A stretch of DNA of 36,431 bases from CAIOHW01 sp046317855 (GTDB lineage: Bacteria > Bdellovibrionota > UBA1018), in assembly GCA_046317855.1 (NCBI GenBank), contig JBKCVM010000089.1:1-36431 (forward strand), in the 5' to 3' direction. Below the pieces are notes generated by a model that searched no databases, was not told where the DNA came from, and was given only the letters and a program-made list of their open reading frames with translations. Positions 30,091 through 36,431 of this stretch are shown piece after piece. Position 1 is the stretch's first letter; each line of letters begins with the position of its first letter. A program made the translations under genes and the position numbers.

Positions 30091-31500
30091 CTAGATTGCC
30101 ACGGTGATCGATACACCGCCACCCCAGACCCGCCCTCCAGCAGAATAACCTGGGGATCCTATCTTGGTGCCAGCCTCTCCCGCTTCAGTGTTTGGGGATT
30201 TGGTGACCTGCTCCGAAACCATTTGGTGAAAGAGCAAATGAGTATCAAGCAAAACAGGCGTTGCAATCCCAAACAGATGGATGAGCTTAAACCCGGCACC
30301 GAAACTGAACATGTGCCGAGAGGGGTCCAGGTAGTTTCCGTTTTGAGAGGGCGGAGCGGAGAAAATACCGGGTCGAAAAGCGTAGCCAGCTCTGAGTTGG
30401 GTAGACTCTAGGTTCCACTCGTGAGCAACCCTCGGAATCACGATGTTTCGAAGGGGGTAGTTGGGCAGGATTCCTCGGCTCACGACCAAGTTGGCGCAGT
30501 TGCTGGAGCCTGAGCCGATCTCACAGTCATTTTGGGGTTCACCAATTGCGATGGCTGGCTGTTTGAAGGAACGCCAACCCTGAACGTCGATCTGCAAAAT
30601 GAGGCGACGGGAATCAGTGTATTGAAAGCTAGCTCCAGTCTCAATCGAGAGTGGGTCATAGTAGAGAGCAGAGAGCGCACTGAGTTGGATATCGAGGGCA
30701 GCTAAGTCTCCGAATGCACGCGCACTTGAGGTCAGAGAGAGTTCTGAATGGGCTGAGTTGGCCAGACGGACGGCCTGGCCAAGTGTCCAAGTGTCTCCCG
30801 CCCAGAGCCACCCCAGGACGGGAGAAGCCTTTGGTTTTGCGCTCGCGGTCACTCGCATGGTCGAAGGTTTTCCGTCTCGGGCCTGCAAGAACACGGTAGC
30901 ATTTGAAGTAAGTCCAAAACCGACATGCACCCCAAGTCCCAAATGAAAGCGCTCTGAGAGTTTTGCTCCAATCCCCAGCTCGAGTTGCGGCCGCTGAGTC
31001 CTGGCGCGGTAGAGGACGTACTCGGGGATAAAGGTCTCTCCTGTGTCAGCAAATCCCAGCTGATCGAAGGGTGAGTAGAGGGTGATCCCTCCCGAGAGTC
31101 CGTAAGAATCGGGAGCGATTGCAAAAGCGGCTCCTAGGATTTGACCAAAGGTGCTGCGATAGTTGTCAGAGACATCGCCCACGCGCTCCGTGGCGCTGGT
31201 CCGATCAGTGGTGTAACTGTTTTCGAGTGTGACCCCGCGGATGGGGGTGAAGCTGGGATCCATGAGGGTCCAACCGTAGTTCAGCTCGAGTTTCCGCGAT
31301 GGGATCAGAGCAAGAGCCGCCGGATTAGAATAAGCTGAAAAGCCACCTTGGCTCCAAGACACGCCAGTGCCGGCAAGCGCCGTAGAGTGGGAGCCAAACC
31401 CCGTGTCACCCAGGTTTGCGCTTGCGGGCGCACCCCAGCCGATCCAGAGAGCCAGGAGAGCCGCCGGAGCAATGAAGCGCTTCAGACAGTGAGGGTTCAC
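30091..31500 (-). CDS. OMPP1/FadL-like outer-membrane protein
   Basis: A 469-residue outer-membrane protein starting at GTG 31500, which overlaps the rsmA stop as GTGA and has AAGGGG upstream. A signal peptide (about 1-29, ALLALWIGWGAPASA) is followed by FGSHSTALAGTGVSWSQGGF and AYSNPAALALIPSRKLELNYG, the N-terminal hatch pattern of the OMPP1/FadL/TodX family; the rest is long beta-barrel sequence. FadL imports long-chain fatty acids in E. coli, but many delta-type relatives have other or unknown substrates. An alternative frame extends another 58 codons upstream within rsmA and is not used. Confidence 0.82.
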   Translation of the reverse strand: MNPHCLKRFIAPAALLALWIGWGAPASANLGDTGFGSHSTALAGTGVSWSQGGFSAYSNPAALALIPSRKLELNYGWTLMDPSFTPIRGVTLENSYTTDRTSATERVGDVSDNYRSTFGQILGAAFAIAPDSYGLSGGITLYSPFDQLGFADTGETFIPEYVLYRARTQRPQLELGIGAKLSERFHLGLGVHVGFGLTSNATVFLQARDGKPSTMRVTASAKPKASPVLGWLWAGDTWTLGQAVRLANSAHSELSLTSSARAFGDLAALDIQLSALSALYYDPLSIETGASFQYTDSRRLILQIDVQGWRSFKQPAIAIGEPQNDCEIGSGSSNCANLVVSRGILPNYPLRNIVIPRVAHEWNLESTQLRAGYAFRPGIFSAPPSQNGNYLDPSRHMFSFGAGFKLIHLFGIATPVLLDTHLLFHQMVSEQVTKSPNTEAGEAGTKIGSPGYSAGGRVWGGGVSITVAI

Positions 31501-32402
31501 GTGCGCCCCTTTTTGATCTGAGCTTTGACGAGGACTGGTCCCGGTGCTGGATCCAACTCGCCCCCTGACAAAGCGCAATCCAGCAATTCGTTCCATTGAT
31601 CCCAGCTGAGTGCCTCTGCGCGCAGGGTGGGGTCGATGGACGACTTCTCGAGCGCCTTCAGAAATTTTGGCCAACCTTTGAGACCTGCACGCAGCATTTT
31701 TCTACGGTGTGCAAAGCAGGCCCGGAGCAGGTGATTCCAGGTTTCGTGGGCTCTTTTGTGGGCTCCTTTGTAAGCCTCAGGGCCAGAGTCAGGTGTGCTC
31801 AGAGCGTGGATCCTTGGCTTTTCGAGGGGCTCTAACAGCACCACTTCAGAGTTCACATCTGGGGGAGGCTGAAACGCTGCGGGAGGAACTTTGGCAACGA
31901 GAGTGACATTCCAGCGTGATTGCACCCAAAGCGAGAGGCTGCCCCAGGCCTTGGTCCTAGGCTCTGCTCTCAGACGCTGGGCCACTTCTGCCTGAAACAT
32001 GAGCAGTAGAAACGGGATTTGATCTGGGTGTTCAATGAATCGAAGCAGAATCGAAGTCCCGGCAGAATAAGGAAGATTGGAGATGACTCCCAAAGGAGGA
32101 AGATCCAGCCATTCTTTTTGGGGGAGATCCATGAAGTCTACGTCATGGACTCGCACCACTCCGGACCAGTGGGTAGCCCACTTTCGATCCTTTTCAACGA
32201 CTGAGAAGCGAACTCGCGGGAACTCTGCAAGACCTCGGATCAGAGGCTCCGTAAGGGCACCGCTGCCGGGACCCACTTCGAGCAAGCTTTTGACGTGCGT
32301 GTTTTTAACCTTTTCCAGGCAGAGCTCGGTCAGGTGCTCGCAGAGTTTCTTGTCTTTTAAAAAATGTTGGCCGAAGGCCTTACGTCTGGGGTGTGCCGGC
32401 AT
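31497..32402 (-). CDS. rsmA: 16S rRNA dimethyladenosine methyltransferase RsmA (KsgA)
   Basis: A 301-residue KsgA/RsmA that dimethylates the two adjacent adenosines in the 3' terminal helix of 16S rRNA. The SAM site is LEVGPGSGALTEPL, preceded by RKAFGQHFLKDKKL; the catalytic NLPY is in VISNLPYSAGTSILLRF; and the C-terminal helical domain contains LLRACFAHRRKMLRAGL. The extra tail after about 275 is not typical. It starts three bases after the tsaD stop and overlaps the next gene at GTGA, within the same operon. Confidence 0.96.
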   Translation of the reverse strand: MPAHPRRKAFGQHFLKDKKLCEHLTELCLEKVKNTHVKSLLEVGPGSGALTEPLIRGLAEFPRVRFSVVEKDRKWATHWSGVVRVHDVDFMDLPQKEWLDLPPLGVISNLPYSAGTSILLRFIEHPDQIPFLLLMFQAEVAQRLRAEPRTKAWGSLSLWVQSRWNVTLVAKVPPAAFQPPPDVNSEVVLLEPLEKPRIHALSTPDSGPEAYKGAHKRAHETWNHLLRACFAHRRKMLRAGLKGWPKFLKALEKSSIDPTLRAEALSWDQWNELLDCALSGGELDPAPGPVLVKAQIKKGRT

Positions 32403-32405
32403 GGG

Positions 32406-33503
32406 TTAATCCGTTGCGCTGGCCTGCGCTGTCATGGAGAGGCGATCTGAACCTTCAAGAAAGTGTCCCTGTCTAAAACGAAATCCTCCGGCGGCAGCGA
32501 TCATTGCAGCATTATCCGTGCAGAACTCTCGATGCGGAAAACTGGGCGGTACTGCAAGCTGCAGTTTGATTTTCTCCTGCTCAAGTCGCTCTCGAAGTCG
32601 AGAGTTAGCTGCCACCCCGCCCACCAGTGCAAGAGATCGACAATTGAATTGCCGAAAGGCGAGCCTCATTTTGCGTATGAGTGCATCCACGATTGCTTCT
32701 TGAATGGAGGCGCAGAGATCAGGTTTTGCCTTTTCTAAGGAGTCGCCGATAAGTTTTTTGACCTCAAGAGAAACGGCAGTTTTCAGGCCGCTGAATGAAA
32801 AATCTAGAGTGTCCTTTTGTGGAAGGGCCCTCGGAAAGTCATAAGCATCGGGTCTACCACCTTGTTTTGCTGTGCGATCAATCCATGCCCCACCGGGGTA
32901 CTCAAAGCCTAGAAGCTTTGCTGTCTTATCAAACGCTTCTCCGGCGGCATCATCGCGAGAGCGGCCAACCAGAGAGTGTGAAAGTAAATCCTTGGGCCAA
33001 TCTGAGGGAGGTGTTTTCAGGACATAGAGATTCGTGTGGCCCCCAGAGATCACGCCTGCAAGCAGGGGCAGGTGTTCTAGTCCCAGTTCATCCCGATTCA
33101 AAAAAAGGCTCGCTAGATGCCCTTCCAGGTGATGAACCGGTACCAGGGGCTTTCCGAGCGCCATAGACATGGCCTTGGCGGCAGTGACCCCCACGAGAAG
33201 CGCTCCGACCAGTCCAGGCCGCTGAGTCACCGCGATGGCGTCGAGCTGGTGGGCAGGCGTCGCAGCTTCTTGCAGAGCCTGCTCGATCATGAAGTTGATC
33301 GTCTCCAAATGATTTCGAGATGCGAGCTCGGGAACCACTCCCCCGTAAGGAGCGTGGATCTGGACCTGAGAAAAGGTGGCGACACTGAGGACATTGACTC
33401 GATACAGGGATGGATCTCGGTCAATTTCTACGACAGATGCGCTGCACTCGTCGCAAGAAGTCTCCAGTCCCAAAATCCGAATTTTTTTTCCTGGAGCGCT
33501 CAT
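32406..33503 (-). CDS. tsaD: tRNA N6-threonylcarbamoyladenosine transferase subunit TsaD
   Basis: A 365-residue TsaD. It transfers threonylcarbamoyl from TC-AMP to A37 of ANN-decoding tRNAs with TsaB and TsaE. Motifs: LGLETSCDECSASVV, metal-binding HHLEGH (His125 and His129), ISGGHTNLYVL, and GGVAANSRLRERL near the C-terminus. TsaB and TsaE are not in the window. Its ATG overlaps the stop of the metallophosphatase-cytochrome gene (ATGA), so translation is coupled. Confidence 0.97.
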   Translation of the reverse strand: MSAPGKKIRILGLETSCDECSASVVEIDRDPSLYRVNVLSVATFSQVQIHAPYGGVVPELASRNHLETINFMIEQALQEAATPAHQLDAIAVTQRPGLVGALLVGVTAAKAMSMALGKPLVPVHHLEGHLASLFLNRDELGLEHLPLLAGVISGGHTNLYVLKTPPSDWPKDLLSHSLVGRSRDDAAGEAFDKTAKLLGFEYPGGAWIDRTAKQGGRPDAYDFPRALPQKDTLDFSFSGLKTAVSLEVKKLIGDSLEKAKPDLCASIQEAIVDALIRKMRLAFRQFNCRSLALVGGVAANSRLRERLEQEKIKLQLAVPPSFPHREFCTDNAAMIAAAGGFRFRQGHFLEGSDRLSMTAQASATD

Positions 33504-35065
33504 GAATCATCCTTGGTCTTGGGGCAAGCCACGGAGTTCCATTTCTTTTTAAGAAGAGCCTCGTCCAGTTTTCCCTTTCCACCTTTTTCTGCGCCGTACC
33601 AGGAGGGAGCTCGTGCAGGGGTGTGACATCCCAAGCAGCTGGTAGTGGCCACTGGAGTGAACGCATTGATCAGAGAAAAAGGATGATCCCTCGCAGGAAG
33701 GTGACAGTTTTCACATTGGACAGTGGCGTGGACTTTTTTTGCCTGGTTTGCGACTTCGAGCGCAGCGTTTGCAGAGCGGGCATCACGAAGGTCTGCAAGC
33801 CAGGCTTGGAGAGTGCCTTTTGGCTTGAGATGGGGATGCCAGCGGGCGATGTCTTGCGGACCCCGAAATCCCTCTCGATCTCCCAGTCCCACACTGTGAC
33901 ACGACAAGCACTCTAGGTGGTTTTGTGCACCGGCATTTGCAAGAGCTTCGTAAGCTCGGGAGTGAGGAGTTTTTCTCCAGAAATCAAACTGCCGGACATG
34001 GCATTCAGCGCATTGAACAAAGGTTTGGTACTTTTCTGGTCCAGTGGGGGCTCCGCTTTTTGTTGCCTCGAGCTCAGCTTTTCGTCGCTCCTCCAGCACA
34101 GATTTCTCGATTTGGACGCGGGTTTCTGCGAGCAGGCTACGGATTTGGCTCGGTTCGTTTTCCTGCGGGTCCAGAGTTCCGGCGAGCTCGACTACTTCTT
34201 GGCCTTGATCCAGACGGATGAGACCGAGGTGCTGATTGCGGAACGACATTTGATGAATAGAGGTGGATCCTTCGATCCACGGTTCCTGTAAAAAACTCTG
34301 ACTGTGACTACCAATGATGAGATCGATCCCTGGGACTCTACGCGCAAGACTCTGGTCTGCTTCGAAGCCCTGATGGCTGAGAACGATGATCCGGTCCATC
34401 TTTGGTCTCAAAGCGGTGACCCAGCGCGCGGCAGCTTTGATGGGGTCGCTGGCTCGAATCCCTTCAGGATAGGATAGAGAGTTTCCAACGATTCCGATGA
34501 CGGCGACTCTGATGGGGCGCAAAATTTTTGGATCTTTTTGGGTCTTGTTCAAATCGATTCGAAACTCTGCCCAAGGTTTGAAGGGAGACCGCCAACCCGC
34601 TTTTTTTGAGGATCTCGCCTGCCGAACTTCAAGGTTGGCCGCTAGGGCCTGCGCTCCGGTTTGCCGAATGAGTTGCAAATAGAACTCAGGCCCCATCGAG
34701 AAGTCCTTTTCGCCAGGAACGGTGGCAGCCAAACCCGTGATCTTGAGCGCCCGAGCAAGGGCTTGCGCTTGAATTTTTGCCTGATTTTTTAAAGACGAGG
34801 GGATGTTGTTGCTTGAAAAGAAGAGATCCCCCGCATCGAGCTGCAGGCCATGGGCGAGTTCAGGGCGGATTTTGAGGAGTTTCTCTTTGCGGATCATTCC
34901 GCCCAAAGGGTTGGCTCGGCAACCACAAGGCTCGATTTCACCTAGTACGTCGTTACTGTGAATCAGTACGGGACTATACACTCGAGCCGCTGAAGCTGCT
35001 CCCCAGGAGCAGCAAAAGAGCCCGAGCCCAAGAAAAAGGGCAGCTGCTTGCAGAGAGCGTGGCAT
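33500..35065 (-). CDS. Metallophosphatase-like protein fused to a tetraheme cytochrome domain
   Basis: A 521-residue exported protein with signal peptide (about 1-27, LFLGLGLFCCSWGAASA). Residues 28-300 resemble the 5'-nucleotidase/UshA-type metallophosphatase: VLIHSNDVLGEIEPCGC, LDAGDLFF, VIVLSHQGFEA-like IIVLSHQGF and DLIIGSHSQS; some metal ligands differ from the canonical D-x-H, so activity is uncertain. The C-terminal part holds four CxxCH heme sites at about 352, 386, 451 and 477, in the cytochrome c554 arrangement. It is presumably periplasmic and requires cytochrome c maturation. It starts one base after the YbgF-like gene's stop and overlaps tsaD. Fusions of these two domains are known in several delta-type lineages. 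Confidence 0.88.
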   Translation of the reverse strand: MPRSLQAAALFLGLGLFCCSWGAASAARVYSPVLIHSNDVLGEIEPCGCRANPLGGMIRKEKLLKIRPELAHGLQLDAGDLFFSSNNIPSSLKNQAKIQAQALARALKITGLAATVPGEKDFSMGPEFYLQLIRQTGAQALAANLEVRQARSSKKAGWRSPFKPWAEFRIDLNKTQKDPKILRPIRVAVIGIVGNSLSYPEGIRASDPIKAAARWVTALRPKMDRIIVLSHQGFEADQSLARRVPGIDLIIGSHSQSFLQEPWIEGSTSIHQMSFRNQHLGLIRLDQGQEVVELAGTLDPQENEPSQIRSLLAETRVQIEKSVLEERRKAELEATKSGAPTGPEKYQTFVQCAECHVRQFDFWRKTPHSRAYEALANAGAQNHLECLSCHSVGLGDREGFRGPQDIARWHPHLKPKGTLQAWLADLRDARSANAALEVANQAKKVHATVQCENCHLPARDHPFSLINAFTPVATTSCLGCHTPARAPSWYGAEKGGKGKLDEALLKKKWNSVACPKTKDDS

Positions 35066-35066
35066 C

Positions 35067-35867
35067 CTACCCTTTAAGGCGCGTCTTGGCTTTCTTGGCT
35101 TCAGTGGAGCGAGGAAATCGATCGACTAGCTCTTGGTAAAAGCCTTTTGCGTCGTCCGTCATCCCTAGCGCCTCAAACGATTGCCCAATTTTAAGGAGCG
35201 CAGTTGGGATCCTTTTAGACTTAGGAAATTTTTCAGAAATTTTTGAAAAATCCACGATTGCGGACTTGTACTGCTTGGTCAGAAAGAGGCTTTCGCCCTT
35301 TAAGAAAATCGCCTCCTCGACGTTCTTTCCTTTTGGGCTTTGCACCAAATAAGAGTCCAGGGATTCGATGGCTTCTTCAAATTTTCCTGCAGCATGTGCT
35401 GCTCTTCCTTTTTCGAACAAGCCGGCCGAGGGTCCAGAAGACGGACTGGTCTCGGATACTGCCGGCTCCGAGATACTACTGCTTGACCCAGAGGCGGGAG
35501 GAAATTTGCCTTTTCCGCCTTTGAGTCGCTCCAGGATTTCTAGCTGAGTTTTTTCAAGCTCCACAATTCGGGACTCGAGCAGTTTGGGCATAGAGCCCTC
35601 AGTGGATTTGCCACGCTCGAGGTCCTCGATTCTGCCACTCAGTCGGGCAATCTCAGCTTTGAGTTCATCAATGAGATAAGAAGAAGAGGCTGACGCTGCG
35701 GCAGAGTCGCTAGAGTTCGGGGCTGAGTAACTGTTGGGTGTTGCGTCCGAGTAAGTTCCTTCACGCGTTTTGAGGCGAGAACGAAGGCATCCCGTCTGGC
35801 CAAAAAGGATAACAAGAGCGACCATTGCTGAAAAATAGGCAAGCGAGGGGTTTTGTTTTGGCGTCAT
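35067..35867 (-). CDS. YbgF/CpoB-like lipoprotein (coiled coil plus TPR)
   Basis: A 266-residue lipoprotein with a lipobox near GQTGC. Residues about 48-100 form a coiled coil (LIDELKAEIARLSGRIEDL, LESRIVELEKTQLEILERL), then a Pro/Ser linker, then TPR-like repeats (about 148-266: FEKGRAAHAAGKFEEAIESL, YKSAIVDFSKISEKFPKSKR, ALLKIGQSFEALGMTDDAKG). This is the order of CpoB/YbgF, which in E. coli works with TolA and PBP1B in cell-wall constriction; the tol-pal genes are not here. A possible extended -10 lies seven bases upstream of the ATG, with no ribosome site, so it may start a leaderless mRNA. Confidence 0.83.
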   Translation of the reverse strand: MTPKQNPSLAYFSAMVALVILFGQTGCLRSRLKTREGTYSDATPNSYSAPNSSDSAAASASSSYLIDELKAEIARLSGRIEDLERGKSTEGSMPKLLESRIVELEKTQLEILERLKGGKGKFPPASGSSSSISEPAVSETSPSSGPSAGLFEKGRAAHAAGKFEEAIESLDSYLVQSPKGKNVEEAIFLKGESLFLTKQYKSAIVDFSKISEKFPKSKRIPTALLKIGQSFEALGMTDDAKGFYQELVDRFPRSTEAKKAKTRLKG

Positions 35868-35874
35868 GGTTTGA

Positions 35875-35904
35875 GCTATAGCAATAAACTCGCCCCTTTG
35901 TGAA
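35875..35904 (-). promoter_or_regulatory. Putative promoter of the YbgF-like gene and downstream operon
   Basis: Read on the minus strand, TTCACA (35904-35899) is followed by 18 bases and TATAGC (35880-35875), with TGC just before it as in an extended -10. Seven bases later comes the ATG at 35867. No Shine-Dalgarno lies between, so a leaderless transcript is plausible. Confidence 0.4.
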
Positions 35905-35946
35905 CTGGCCCATGGGGGTTGAATCAGAGGTTCACTCAGAAGTTAA

Positions 35947-36414
35947 CTAAGAGGCGGGGCTGGACGCGGGTTGGGGGTCCCCTTCCGAGGGGGTTTGTTT
36001 GGACGCGTCTTGAGGTTCCCCTTGAGGTTCCGCTTGCAGCGAACCTCGTTGGGCTCCGCCCAGAATGGCTTGGAACTCCGCTTTTTCGGCAGCAGCTCTG
36101 GCGCGGTCTGCCGCATCTTTAGCGAGCTTGAAGTTCTTAAGGCGGTACTCTTGTCTTGCCTTGAAATACCACTCCTCAGCCTCACGATAAAACTCGGGAG
36201 CAGCCGTTTGAGCATTGACCTCACGTGCTGCCCGGATTGCAGCAGCCGTGTCAGCCATCTCCTGTCGAGGACGAATGGCGACAATCGAGCACGAGCTGAG
36301 AGCAAGAGCCCAGAGAAACGCCAGTTCAGCGCGAAGTGATCGAAAAATTTGCACGGCGGTTTCGAGCGTGAGCGTCTTCAGAGTCGCCGGCTTCGAGCAA
36401 GCGCTCTTTGCCAT
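35947..36414 (-). CDS. DUF4398-like lipoprotein
   Basis: A 155-residue (or shorter) lipoprotein. The lipobox is LSSC, preceded by FRSLRAELAFLWALA. The core, AREVNAQTAAPEFYREAEEW and KARQEYRLKNFKLAKDAADR, is the two-helix DUF4398 domain often found beside OmpA-like proteins. A Gln/Pro/Ser-rich tail follows from about 117. The start may be the ATG at 36414 or the GTG at 36354; the latter starts directly at the signal peptide, the former adds 20 residues of doubtful value. I see no strong ribosome site for either. It is upstream of the YbgF-like gene on the same strand with about 80 bases between. Confidence 0.7.
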   Translation of the reverse strand: MAKSACSKPATLKTLTLETAVQIFRSLRAELAFLWALALSSCSIVAIRPRQEMADTAAAIRAAREVNAQTAAPEFYREAEEWYFKARQEYRLKNFKLAKDAADRARAAAEKAEFQAILGGAQRGSLQAEPQGEPQDASKQTPSEGDPQPASSPAS

Positions 36415-36431
36415 AGGAAATAGTCGAGAGC

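Noticed and set aside
31501..31674. 58-codon upstream extension of the OMPP1-like frame
   Set aside because: It is in the rsmA coding region; the GTG at 31500 has a ribosome site and begins the signal peptide.
1..36431. CRISPR arrays, insertion sequences, prophage or integrase genes
   Set aside because: No regular direct repeats with spacers, no transposase or integrase motifs and no terminal inverted repeats were found when reading the window, although three tRNA genes offered possible attachment sites.

Overview
The window is a gene-dense chromosomal segment of a moderately GC-rich Gram-negative bacterium. Evidence for Gram-negative: several outer-membrane beta-barrel proteins ending in aromatic residues, many lipobox lipoproteins, a FadL/OMPP1-like barrel, an Omp85-like barrel and Lon/RpoZ/SmpB/Hsp33 housekeeping genes. 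The mix (PhaR-type regulator, matrixin protease, metallophosphatase fused to multiheme cytochrome, serial TPR lipoproteins, DUF502, orphan DUF4143 ATPase) suggests the former deltaproteobacteria / Bdellovibrionota area, but no marker here fixes the taxon. I see no insertion sequence, prophage, integrase or CRISPR array.

Layout. 1-1410: 3' end of hslO (Hsp33), a convergent outer-membrane protein and phaR. 1411-7887: rightward block with a TPR lipoprotein, a LolB-like lipoprotein, a peptide-type solute-binding protein and two OppD/OppF-type ATPases, with GTGA start/stop overlaps and no permease genes. 7966-10522: two overlapping genes of unknown function, the second with a long coiled coil. 10546-13316: tRNA-Leu(TAG), Omp85-like barrel, FmdB zinc ribbon, tRNA-Arg(TCT) followed after 5 nt by a DTW-domain tRNA-modification gene, and an ElaA-type acetyltransferase. 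13330-15679: an exported Lcl-type protein and a divergent DUF4143 ATPase. 15699-21091 (leftward): tRNA-Lys(CTT), a double-permease ABC protein, its ATPase, a free-standing AAA-associated C-terminal domain gene, a tandem universal stress protein and threonine ammonia-lyase. 21186-26841 (rightward): exported membrane-tailed protein, matrixin metalloprotease, AMIN-like protein, Lon. 26855-36414 (leftward): a tightly packed run with at most tens of bases between genes: DUF4398 lipoprotein, YbgF-like, metallophosphatase/tetraheme cytochrome, tsaD, rsmA, OMPP1-like barrel, DUF502, smpB, long-chain acyl-CoA synthetase, rpoZ.

How they work together. The last run mixes translation and tRNA/rRNA quality genes (tsaD, rsmA, smpB) and rpoZ with envelope and lipid genes. 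The 17.8-21.1 kb block is a small-molecule ABC transporter of the NitT/TauT type preceded by a tRNA gene. The 21.2-24.3 kb block looks like a secreted proteolysis/cell-surface cassette. Points most worth a second look: the split ATPase/regulatory-domain pair, tRNA genes directly joined to protein genes, promoter -10 boxes lying 6-7 nt before ATG (possible leaderless mRNAs), sorting-signal-like C-terminal tails on two adjacent exported proteins, and the unassigned gene pair at 7966-10522.
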